Source: Vulcanimicrobiota bacterium
GTDB lineage: Bacteria; Vulcanimicrobiota; Vulcanimicrobiia; Vulcanimicrobiales; Vulcanimicrobiaceae
Length of the DNA: 5,243 nt
Assembly (NCBI GenBank): GCA_030038335.1
Contig: JASHPC010000006.1
Location: 1-5,243, forward strand
Reading direction: 5' to 3'
The notes below the pieces were generated by a model that was given only the letters and a program-made list of their open reading frames with translations, was not told the origin of the DNA and did no database searches. This document shows positions 1 through 5,243 of this stretch, one piece after another. Position numbers and translations under genes: made by a program. The first letter of the stretch is position 1. Every line of letters starts with the position of its first letter.

Positions 1-108
1 GTCGTTCCGGAAGGCACTGCGCGCGTGCGCGTGCAGATGAGCGCGAAGCTAACTCGCGACGAAATGGATCGCGCGCTCGCGGCGTTCGAAGCAGAGCGAC
101 CACGATAG
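1..108 (+). CDS. Glycine C-acetyltransferase / alpha-oxoamine synthase, C-terminal end (partial)
   Basis: Only the last 35 codons and the TAG stop are present; the gene enters from the left edge. The residues read VVPEGTARVRVQMSAKLT followed by a charged helix (RDEMDRALAAFEAERPR). This matches the end of the PLP-dependent alpha-oxoamine synthases, where a V-P-x-G-x-A-R-x-R strand precedes a final helix. The R-V-Q-M-S-A wording is closer to glycine C-acetyltransferase (2-amino-3-ketobutyrate CoA ligase, Kbl, threonine catabolism) than to 8-amino-7-oxononanoate synthase (BioF, biotin synthesis), whose usual wording is R-L-R-x-x-x-x-A. The catalytic lysine and PLP site lie outside the window, so the exact substrate cannot be settled here. 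The next gene starts four bases after the stop on the same strand, which suggests co-transcription. Confidence 0.75.
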   Translation, partial: VVPEGTARVRVQMSAKLTRDEMDRALAAFEAERPR

Positions 109-112
109 TTTC

Positions 113-1030
113 ATGCAATTTCTTGCTCTCGCAGCAGCTCTGCTGACGTCGCCCTCCCAGCTTCCTTCACCGACGATCTCCCCGTCGCCGGCGGCGAGCG
201 CCTTTATGCCTCCCGCCGGCTGGACGGCTGTGCCGCCGTATCTCATTACCGCACCCGTCGCATGGCAATCCGCCAAAGCTCCGACGTCCGCGTCGATCAT
301 GCTCTTTCGTTTGCCGTCGTTGTTCTCGGCGGCAACGACGGCGACGATGGATAAGGCCTTGGGACCGTTGCTGAAGAGCATGCTCTCGTCAGTCGTCGGG
401 AGCAGCAACGCGCGGAACTTCCATTACGCGGTCGCGGCGGTGCGTCTTTGCGGCGCCGAAGGGAGAGTCTTTACTTTTCAGGGAGGCATCCCAGCCGGAA
501 CGCATCCCATGAAAACCGAGCTTCTCATGGAGAACGGGAAAGGGTCCACGACGCTCATCATGTACGCGCACGCAGGTCCCGCGACGGAAGAACACTTTTT
601 GCGTGCGCTATGTCCGTCGGCAACGGCAGACCTCGACGCACTCCAACCGCCGGCAGGATGGGAGCGCGAGCCGCAGCTCCGCCCGATCGCCGAATGGTAC
701 GGCCCTTCGATGGGAGAGATGATCGTCGAGTCGCGTGGACCTCACGCGGTGACGCTCGATGACGTTCTCAGGATGAGCGGAAAGGGTGAAAGAGCGACGC
801 AGCAGTCGGGTTCGGTGTCAGTGACCACAAGCCGGAAGGCCGGTACGCAGGCATGCGGCGTACCGTCGATCGACGTAACGTCCGACTTGAAATTCGGCGG
901 CGTGCAAGTACTCACGGAGTCGGTCGTCGTCCAGAGCGGTGCCGCTTCGTACGAGCTTTCGTACTCGTCGCAGGGGCAGACGCCCGATCCCGCGATTCTT
1001 GCCGCCATGCACGCGTTCTGCCCCGAGTAA
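113..1030 (+). CDS. Exported protein of unknown function with two tandem copies of one domain
   Basis: This 305-residue protein belongs to no family I recognise. Residues 1-30 look like a signal peptide: a hydrophobic stretch (FLALAAALL), a Ser/Pro-rich segment, and an A-S-A site before Phe31. It lacks the usual N-terminal positive charge. The mature part is an internal duplication. Unit A (about 33-169) and unit B (about 179-305) both open with PPAGW, both carry a mid-unit Cys-Gly (C113, C248), and both close with a helix ending in Cys-Pro (C167, C303). The cysteine spacing is 54 and 55 residues, which suggests one disulfide per unit. Start: ATG four bases after the upstream stop, with no clear Shine-Dalgarno, so translational coupling to the preceding gene is likely. 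The 3' end is overlapped antisense by the convergent glycosidase gene. The role is unknown; a periplasmic or secreted location is inferred. Confidence 0.85.
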   Translation: MQFLALAAALLTSPSQLPSPTISPSPAASAFMPPAGWTAVPPYLITAPVAWQSAKAPTSASIMLFRLPSLFSAATTATMDKALGPLLKSMLSSVVGSSNARNFHYAVAAVRLCGAEGRVFTFQGGIPAGTHPMKTELLMENGKGSTTLIMYAHAGPATEEHFLRALCPSATADLDALQPPAGWEREPQLRPIAEWYGPSMGEMIVESRGPHAVTLDDVLRMSGKGERATQQSGSVSVTTSRKAGTQACGVPSIDVTSDLKFGGVQVLTESVVVQSGAASYELSYSSQGQTPDPAILAAMHAFCPE

Positions 1031-2098
1031 GGAGTTCGCGTCTCTCTCGGGTAGGACGAGCAGCGCGTTCGTGAGCAGCCGCTGTGGCTGCGTTAGATAT
1101 CGCCCGCGCGCCCAGAGGCCGCTCGACGCGCCGCCATCGAGATTCATCGCTTCGTACGCGCCGAGACGCCGCATGATGCGCGCGATATCGTGGAGCGTAC
1201 CCGTTGCAGTTGCGAGAATGAGGCGTCGCCGATCTAGCGTGATGCCGACGGCGCTGCGTTCGACGACCTGAAAGAGTTGCGGGTCGCGAAATCCTTCCAG
1301 CCACGGGTGTACGGCGATGCGCCCATCCACGACGAGCCGCGGTCCGCCGCTGATCGCTTGCGTCATGTTGGCGAAGGAGCCCAGGCTTGAACCATCGCTG
1401 CGCACGACTCGGTAGTCGACTCGGCGCCCCACGCGCAGGCGCCACTCCAACTCCGGTTCTCCGCGAACGTAGATGACGTAGCCATCGCGCGGAATTCCGA
1501 GCGATTTCTGCGAGACGCGTGTGACGAACCCGTCATCGACTTGCGCTTGGAAGCCGCGGAGCTCGGTCGCCTGCCCCCATGCCGGCGTGAAGATCGTGAC
1601 GGTTGGACGGTCGTTCTCGGGATAGCGATTGATCCAGTACGCGCCCCAAGCGTCAGGATACTCGTAGCTGCCGTCGAGCGAACCTTCGATTCGCAGCGGC
1701 ACCTTCTCCATCGTCGGCTCGTTTTGAGCGTTGAAGAAGAGCGTCGGGCCAACGTCGCCCTTGAAGACGATGTGTCCGTCGACCGCCGTCGTGCCGTCGA
1801 GATCCTTGAACGGCCCGCTAAAGCCTGCATCGAAGAAGCCGCCGTCGATCGCGGCGATGGCACCGTGGCGGCTCGCCATATGGCCTAAGGACTCCGTACG
1901 CGCGACGTGATCGTACGCTAGTGCAGTCTCTATGCGCACGCGGTCAAGGCGCACGAGCACGTATCGAACGTGGTGACCGGAGATCATTGCCGAGGCTAAC
2001 GAAACCGGTGGTGCTTCGCGCGCCAAACATGGCGCCGGCGACGACGCACATGCAGCGACCGCAGCATACAAAAAAGCCCAAGGTGCGCAACGATGCAT
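818..2098 (-). CDS. Exported phosphodiester glycosidase family protein (NAGPA domain)
   Basis: The 426-residue product has an N-terminal signal peptide (MHRCAPWAFLYAAVAAC..., probable cut after CLA, residue 26) and a NAGPA/phosphodiester glycosidase domain at about 40-350. The family is named for the enzyme that uncovers mannose-6-phosphate by removing GlcNAc-1-phosphate; bacterial substrates are mostly unknown. Visible motifs in order are AAIDGGFFD (82-90, where the family usually has Asn-Gly), AISGGPRLVVDG (248-259), RSAVGITLD (281-289) and MNLDGGASSGLW (318-329), then the closing strand TNALLVLP (343-350). The domain is complete. Residues 357-426 are basic, match nothing I know, and lie antisense to the end of the convergent gene, so they look like run-on past a lost stop. 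Start: the ATG gives a good signal peptide but only a weak AGG six bases upstream. The likely location is periplasmic or extracellular, on a cell-envelope or exopolysaccharide phosphodiester. Confidence 0.9.
   Translation of the reverse strand: MHRCAPWAFLYAAVAACASSPAPCLAREAPPVSLASAMISGHHVRYVLVRLDRVRIETALAYDHVARTESLGHMASRHGAIAAIDGGFFDAGFSGPFKDLDGTTAVDGHIVFKGDVGPTLFFNAQNEPTMEKVPLRIEGSLDGSYEYPDAWGAYWINRYPENDRPTVTIFTPAWGQATELRGFQAQVDDGFVTRVSQKSLGIPRDGYVIYVRGEPELEWRLRVGRRVDYRVVRSDGSSLGSFANMTQAISGGPRLVVDGRIAVHPWLEGFRDPQLFQVVERSAVGITLDRRRLILATATGTLHDIARIMRRLGAYEAMNLDGGASSGLWARGRYLTQPQRLLTNALLVLPERDANSLLGAERVHGGKNRGIGRLPLRRVRKLVRSGTALDDDRLREYLHAAEFQVGRYVDRRYAACLRTGLPACGH
1022..1051. terminator. Hairpin spanning the stop codon between convergent genes (possible bidirectional terminator)
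   Basis: CCCGAG (1022-1027) pairs with CTCGGG (1046-1051). Inside it GGAG (1031-1034) pairs with CTCT (1042-1045) using one G-U pair, with a seven-base loop (1035-1041). The three unpaired bases on the left arm are the TAA stop of the upstream gene. No T tract follows in either direction, so an intrinsic terminator is only a possibility. The position, at the end of one gene and at the end of the conserved domain of the other, favours a 3'-end role. Confidence 0.35.
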
Positions 2099-2133
2099 CT
2101 TGGGCCTGGTTGCTTCTTCGCTTCCACGCGAAT

Positions 2134-2142
2134 CTCCCTCCC
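2134..2142 (-). promoter_or_regulatory. Strong Shine-Dalgarno upstream of the glycosidase gene, paired with an out-of-frame GTG
   Basis: On the minus strand GGGAGGGAG is followed after six bases by GTG (2127-2125). This is the best ribosome-binding site in the region, but the GTG is out of frame with the glycosidase. It opens a 43-codon reading frame that ends at TAG (1998-1996), past the glycosidase ATG. It could be a leader peptide coupled to the main gene, a purine-rich standby site for a ribosome that starts at 2098, or chance. The glycosidase frame has no start codon between this site and 2098. Confidence 0.3.
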
Positions 2143-2168
2143 GCTCGCGACAAAAGCTATCAAATAAG

Positions 2169-2183
2169 TTAGGTTTGCCTCAT
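2169..2183. repeat. Tandem box 1, DtxR/IdeR-like candidate operator
   Basis: TTAGGTTTGCCTCAT is repeated 20 bp to the right with 14 of 15 bases identical. It contains the dyad AGG-N4-CCT. On the other strand it reads GAGGCAAACCTAA, close to half of the known DtxR/IdeR box (TTAGGTTAGGCTAACCTAA). It lies between divergent genes and could control either. The regulator assignment is inference from the resemblance; the repeat itself is seen directly. Confidence 0.6.
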
Positions 2184-2188
2184 CCGTC

Positions 2189-2203
2189 TTAGGCTTGCCT
2201 CAT
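2189..2203. repeat. Tandem box 2, DtxR/IdeR-like candidate operator
   Basis: TTAGGCTTGCCTCAT is the second copy, differing from box 1 only at its sixth base. Its dyad is better, AGGC-TT-GCCT. A start-to-start distance of 20 bp is roughly two helical turns, placing both boxes on one face of the DNA, as expected for two bound dimers. It starts 77 bases before the ATG of the HiPIP gene. I see no convincing -35/-10 pair in either direction here, so activation versus repression cannot be judged. Confidence 0.6.
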
Positions 2204-2252
2204 AAGAAAAAAGCCGCAAGAGTTTTCATTACGCGCGCGTATGCTCGTTGAC

Positions 2253-2259
2253 GAGGAGG
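2253..2259 (+). promoter_or_regulatory. Shine-Dalgarno of the HiPIP gene
   Basis: GAGGAGG sits six bases before the ATG at 2266, an ideal spacing. It decides the start: an in-frame TTG at 2248 would place this site inside the coding sequence, so the longer form is unlikely. Confidence 0.85.
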
Positions 2260-2265
2260 CTCCCG

Positions 2266-2544
2266 ATGAAAAACTCCGAGAACAGAATCTCGCGTCGCGA
2301 AGCGCTATCCGGGCTCGTCGTGCTGCCGGCACTAGCTGGTGCGCTCGTCTCGACGACGACGATCGCCGAAGCGAAAGGCTCGAAATCGCAGTTCAAGTAT
2401 CAAGATCATCCAAACGGCAGTCACAAGTGCGCCGGCTGCCGATTCTTCCACGCTGGGAAGAGCGCGAGTGCCAACGGAACGTGCGACATCGTCTCCGGCG
2501 CTATCAGTCCGAATGGCTGGTGCGTGGCTTATGCAGCAAAATAA
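2266..2544 (+). CDS. High-potential iron-sulfur protein (HiPIP), Tat-exported
   Basis: This 92-residue precursor has a twin-arginine signal (ISRREALSGL at 8-17, then a hydrophobic stretch and a likely cut after AEA, residue 36). The mature part of about 56 residues has the HiPIP signature: four cysteines C55, C58, C73 and C86 (C-x2-C-x14-C-x12-C), the lead-in FKYQDHPNGSHKC, and the closing SPNGWCVAY. HiPIPs hold one 4Fe-4S cluster, cycle between the +3 and +2 states at high potential, and carry single electrons in the periplasm between respiratory or photosynthetic complexes. Tat export fits, because the cluster is inserted before transport. The mature length is at the short end of the family. 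The gene stands alone with a strong ribosome-binding site, downstream of the tandem boxes; the receptor gene follows after 61 bases and seems to have its own promoter. The redox partner is not in the window. Confidence 0.95.
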   Translation: MKNSENRISRREALSGLVVLPALAGALVSTTTIAEAKGSKSQFKYQDHPNGSHKCAGCRFFHAGKSASANGTCDIVSGAISPNGWCVAYAAK

Positions 2545-2567
2545 TCTGACGTAGCGCTCGCGTCCCC

Positions 2568-2596
2568 TTGCAATGCTCGATAGTGCGCACTATTCT
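2568..2596 (+). promoter_or_regulatory. Candidate sigma70-type promoter of the TonB-dependent receptor gene
   Basis: TTGCAA (2568-2573) and TATTCT (2591-2596) are separated by 17 bases, each matching four of six consensus positions. A start about seven bases after the -10 would fall near 2603, almost at the ATG (2606), which implies a leaderless or nearly leaderless mRNA. This agrees with the lack of a good Shine-Dalgarno before that ATG. Confidence 0.4.
2580..2593. promoter_or_regulatory. 14-bp perfect palindrome, candidate operator over the receptor promoter
   Basis: ATAGTGCGCACTAT is its own reverse complement. It fills the right part of the candidate -35/-10 spacer and the first three bases of the -10, where a bound dimer would block RNA polymerase. 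The lack of a loop and of a T tract argues against an RNA terminator. The cognate regulator family is unknown. Confidence 0.5.
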
Positions 2597-2605
2597 GAGT
2601 GCATT

Positions 2606-5243
2606 ATGCGAGCACTGCGCTTTACTCTCGGACTGATCGTCGTATCTCTCTGCTCAGTTGCAATGGCCGTCGCGCAAGCGCCGGCGCCTGCAACGTTGAC
2701 AGGATCGGTGCGCGACCTCAACGGTGTGCCAGTCGCGGGCGCGACCATCGACGTCTCCGGTTCCGTTCATCGCGTCGCAGCGAGCGACGCGACGGGAACG
2801 TTCTCCGTGTCGCTGCCGGCAGGCATCTACCGCGTCATCGTGAGCAAAGGCGGCTTTCTCCCGGCGGAGACGCAGCAGATCGCGCTCGTCGAAGGGCAGA
2901 CGGTGCCACTAAATGTCACACTGACGCCGGCGTCTCTCAGCTCGCTGCGAACGATCGCGCGCGTGACGGTCGGTGCGCAGAGCTCGATCAACACGGGAGC
3001 GGCGACGCAGAGTTACCTCTCGCAGGCGCAAGTCGCGAACATGCCGGAGCCGCAGATCAATCTCTTGCTGCAGACGCTTCCCGGCGTCAGCATTCAGCAC
3101 TTATCCAGCTCCCCGAACACGACGATCTCGCTCGATGGCACGCAACCGTACGAAACGCAGGTGCTTCTCGACGGCCACCCGCTCTCGGGCGGAACGTACG
3201 GTGCATGGCTCTCGCAGTATTTCAACCCGTACCTTCTCCAAGGCGCGGAGGTCGAGACGGGGCCCGGAAACACGACGCCGTTCGCAGGTTCTGCCGTCGG
3301 CGGCACGGTGAACTTGCTTACCGCGAGCTTCACGTCACAGCCGACCGCCGAGCTCATCGTCGGGTCCGACAGCTATCTCTCTCAGTATTCGAACTTCTTA
3401 GCGACGGGCAAGTTCGGCCGTCTCTCGTACGTTCTCGACGCTGGGTACGACAGCCTCAACGGTCCGTTCTACAATAACTACACGTGCATCGTCGCACCAC
3501 AGAGCACGGCGAACGACAACAAGCCGGGAGCAACGGGCATCATCCAGTACTGTGGAAACTCGACTGGATCGCTCTATAACAAGGGCGAGATATTCAAGCT
3601 CAAGTACGATTTTTCGCCGGTAACGTCGTTTTGGGTGGGCTTCGTCGGCGCGCAGGGCGGCTTCTTGCCGCAAGGTTCGTCGTACGCGAACTACCTGGGC
3701 GTCACGACGATCGTGCCGTGCCTTTCCGGCTCCAAGTCGTACGAGTGCACGAATCCGTCGTTCGGCCAGTACACGGGCCAGCAAATCAACGCGTACACGT
3801 GGTATCCGGGATCGAACGTGCATAACAACATGCCGCTCTTCGAAGGAGAGTTCCGAACCTCGATCGGTGACAACACGCTGCTCATTCGACCCTATGCGGG
3901 CGACATCGGACGTTATATCGACGGCGCAGGCGAGGCCGATTACCCGATCTACTTCGTGCCGAACGCCGACGTGGCCGAGTGCGCGAAGAACGGCTACGGT
4001 ACGGGACCCGTGACCGGCGCCTACACGGCATGCATGGACACGCCGTACAGCACCTTCGAGTTCGACAAGCTCTACGGATCGACGTTCTCGTTCATTCACC
4101 CGTTCGGCGCGAGCGTCATCTCGCTCAACTACGACTTCCACGGCGACAACACGAACGCGTACGTCCAAGAAGGCGCCGTGCATTCGCCGGAAGTTCCGAA
4201 CACGACGGCGCGCTATTCGACGGTATCACTGACCGGCGACGTCGCAGTCGCCTCCAATCTCGACTTTCAGTTCGGCTTATACGACGACATGTGGCACCTC
4301 ATCGGCGAGCAGTCGTACACGACGACGAGTGGCGGCGTTACAACGACCGGGCTCGATCGGGACGTCACGCGTTTCGATCCGCACCTTGCGCTCGTCTATC
4401 GTCCGACCGGCAACGTTTCGTACCGCCTCTCTTATGGAACTTCCGAGACGTTCCCGTTTGCGTCGCAAGTCAGCGGCGCCGCGTACCTGACGCTCCCGTC
4501 TGGAACAGGCAACCCGTACACGACCTTCACGGAGAAGAATCCATACCTCGATCCCGAGACGAGTTCCGAAGTTGATATCGGTGCCGACGACCGCTTGGGC
4601 GGCGGCGTCCTCAGCTTGGACATCGAGTCGCTGACGATCAACAACGTTTTCGAGACGCTCGAGACGCCCGTGACGAACCCGACGTACTCGTACGTCATCG
4701 AGCCGCTCAACGTCGCGCATCTCGACGGTCTGCTCGGAATCCTGAAATACGTCTACGCGCCCAACGTGGGCCTCGGCTATCAAGCGTCGGTAACGATGAC
4801 GCGCTCGATCGTCAACGGGCTCCCGCATTCGTTCTATGGCGCGGCGTATGCGCTGCCTGCCGACGGTCAACAGCAATGCGGCATCGCGACGCTCGGCGGC
4901 ACGCTCTGCATCCCGTATCTGAAGGCATTTGGCGGAATCAACTACACGTGGCCGACGCGCGACTTCTTGTCGATCTCTACGGACTTCGAAGGAAAGAACA
5001 ACCCATACGATCAGCCGCCGTTCGCGCTTGTCTACGCGACCTTCCGGCATCCCGTGACGCGAACGCTCGACGTGCAGGTTTCGGTCGACAACCTTCTCAA
5101 CACGAATAACTTCTACGACGCGCCAATGCCGAACGTCGGCGTTCCGCTCGTTGGGGAGAACAAGTACGGACTCGGGTCCGTCGTGTCACCGCTCATCGCA
5201 GCCGAGCCGCGAACGTTCCGGCTACAGCTGCGTTGGCATTACG
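2606..5243 (+). CDS. TonB-dependent outer-membrane receptor with N-terminal carboxypeptidase-regulatory-like domain (3' end cut by window)
   Basis: The frame is open for 879 codons with no stop; the last base starts another codon. Residues 1-24 are a signal peptide (RALRFTLGLIVVSLCSVAMAVAQ). Residues about 30-108 form a carboxypeptidase-regulatory-like beta-sandwich (LTGSVRDLNGVPVAGATIDV, then the closing PLNVTLTP). A TonB-box-like stretch (TIARVTVGA, 116-124) follows, then the plug at about 140-240 (INLLLQTLPGVS, VLLDGHPLSGG, VETGPGN, AGSAVGGTVNLLT). The rest is the beta barrel, with typical late motifs: FDPHLALVYRP (590-600), YRLSYGTSETFP, NPYLDPETSSEVDIGAD (645-661), VSVDNLLNTNNFYD. It ends PRTFRLQLRWHY, the usual aromatic C-terminus, so few residues are missing. 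It imports a ligand using energy from TonB-ExbBD; the ligand cannot be read from the sequence. Eight mature cysteines form four close pairs. Start: ATG 2606 gives the signal peptide; an in-frame ATG at 2573 lies inside the promoter and is less likely. Confidence 0.93.
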   Translation, partial: MRALRFTLGLIVVSLCSVAMAVAQAPAPATLTGSVRDLNGVPVAGATIDVSGSVHRVAASDATGTFSVSLPAGIYRVIVSKGGFLPAETQQIALVEGQTVPLNVTLTPASLSSLRTIARVTVGAQSSINTGAATQSYLSQAQVANMPEPQINLLLQTLPGVSIQHLSSSPNTTISLDGTQPYETQVLLDGHPLSGGTYGAWLSQYFNPYLLQGAEVETGPGNTTPFAGSAVGGTVNLLTASFTSQPTAELIVGSDSYLSQYSNFLATGKFGRLSYVLDAGYDSLNGPFYNNYTCIVAPQSTANDNKPGATGIIQYCGNSTGSLYNKGEIFKLKYDFSPVTSFWVGFVGAQGGFLPQGSSYANYLGVTTIVPCLSGSKSYECTNPSFGQYTGQQINAYTWYPGSNVHNNMPLFEGEFRTSIGDNTLLIRPYAGDIGRYIDGAGEADYPIYFVPNADVAECAKNGYGTGPVTGAYTACMDTPYSTFEFDKLYGSTFSFIHPFGASVISLNYDFHGDNTNAYVQEGAVHSPEVPNTTARYSTVSLTGDVAVASNLDFQFGLYDDMWHLIGEQSYTTTSGGVTTTGLDRDVTRFDPHLALVYRPTGNVSYRLSYGTSETFPFASQVSGAAYLTLPSGTGNPYTTFTEKNPYLDPETSSEVDIGADDRLGGGVLSLDIESLTINNVFETLETPVTNPTYSYVIEPLNVAHLDGLLGILKYVYAPNVGLGYQASVTMTRSIVNGLPHSFYGAAYALPADGQQQCGIATLGGTLCIPYLKAFGGINYTWPTRDFLSISTDFEGKNNPYDQPPFALVYATFRHPVTRTLDVQVSVDNLLNTNNFYDAPMPNVGVPLVGENKYGLGSVVSPLIAAEPRTFRLQLRWHY

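Noticed and set aside
448..762. Open frame on the plus strand, very Arg-rich
   Set aside because: It lies in another frame of the duplicated exported protein and shows only the Arg/Ala bias of shifted GC-rich codons; no ribosome-binding site or domain.
912..1863. Long minus-strand open frames overlapping the glycosidase (912-1445 and 1363-1863)
   Set aside because: The glycosidase frame carries all the NAGPA motifs across this stretch; these frames are low-complexity Arg/Ser shadows.
2208..2226. A-rich and T-rich runs flanking GCCGCAAGAG as a hairpin
   Set aside because: Only the A/T runs pair; the inner bases do not, so the stem is too weak.
2248..2265. TTG at 2248 as the HiPIP start
   Set aside because: It would place the GAGGAGG site inside the coding sequence, and it adds residues that do not improve the Tat signal.
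2241..2549. Alternative plus-strand frame with an ATG at 2241 over the HiPIP gene
   Set aside because: The HiPIP frame has the four cysteines, a Tat signal and an ideal Shine-Dalgarno; this frame has none of these.
2547..2563. Imperfect inverted repeat GACG...CGTC around AGCGCT after the HiPIP stop, as a terminator
   Set aside because: The stem is short and interrupted, and no T tract follows, so it does not support a terminator call.
2573..2605. ATG at 2573 as the receptor start
   Set aside because: It overlaps the candidate -35, has no ribosome-binding site, and adds a polar stretch ahead of a normal signal peptide.
2599..5109. Several long Arg-rich open frames on both strands (for example 2599-3477, 3398-4183 minus, 3979-4575, 4277-5050 minus)
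   Set aside because: All lie over the receptor gene, whose frame is open for 879 codons with a coherent plug and barrel; these are by-products of GC-rich codon use.

Overview
The window is a GC-rich bacterial segment with compact coding. The TonB-dependent receptor with an outer-membrane barrel means a diderm (Gram-negative-type) cell. A receptor with an N-terminal carboxypeptidase-regulatory-like domain, a small Tat-exported HiPIP and many exported proteins of unknown function is a mix I associate with environmental phyla such as Eremiobacterota (WPS-2) or Acidobacteriota. That placement is an impression, not a demonstrated assignment.

Layout. (1) Bases 1-108 hold the last 35 codons of a PLP-dependent alpha-oxoamine synthase, best matched to glycine C-acetyltransferase. 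(2) Four bases later, 113-1030 (+) encodes an unrecognised exported protein built from two copies of one domain of about 130 residues. (3) Convergent to it, 818-2098 (-) encodes an exported phosphodiester glycosidase (NAGPA family). Its last 70 codons run antisense through the end of the preceding gene, in exact codon register. (4) The 167-base divergent intergenic region 2099-2265 holds a strong Shine-Dalgarno/GTG leader-like start on the minus strand and two near-identical 15-bp repeats, 20 bp apart, that resemble DtxR/IdeR-type metalloregulator half sites. (5) 2266-2544 (+) is a Tat-exported high-potential iron-sulfur protein. (6) From 2606 to the right edge (+) is a TonB-dependent outer-membrane receptor, open for 879 codons and apparently within a few residues of its natural end. 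A 14-bp perfect palindrome overlaps its candidate promoter.

How they fit together. All four genes after the partial one encode exported products: an unknown periplasmic or extracellular protein, a glycosidase, a periplasmic electron carrier with a 4Fe-4S cluster, and an outer-membrane transporter. The tandem boxes lie between the glycosidase and HiPIP genes and could serve either or both. The receptor appears to have its own promoter and operator. A metal-responsive envelope locus is a reasonable hypothesis, but the sequence proves neither the regulator nor the receptor substrate. No mobile element, CRISPR array, tRNA or rRNA was seen. I do not see a clearly new multi-gene system. The most unusual points are the duplicated two-cysteine domain protein, the codon-register antisense overlap, the tandem boxes, the palindrome with a possibly leaderless receptor mRNA, and four cysteine pairs in the receptor barrel.
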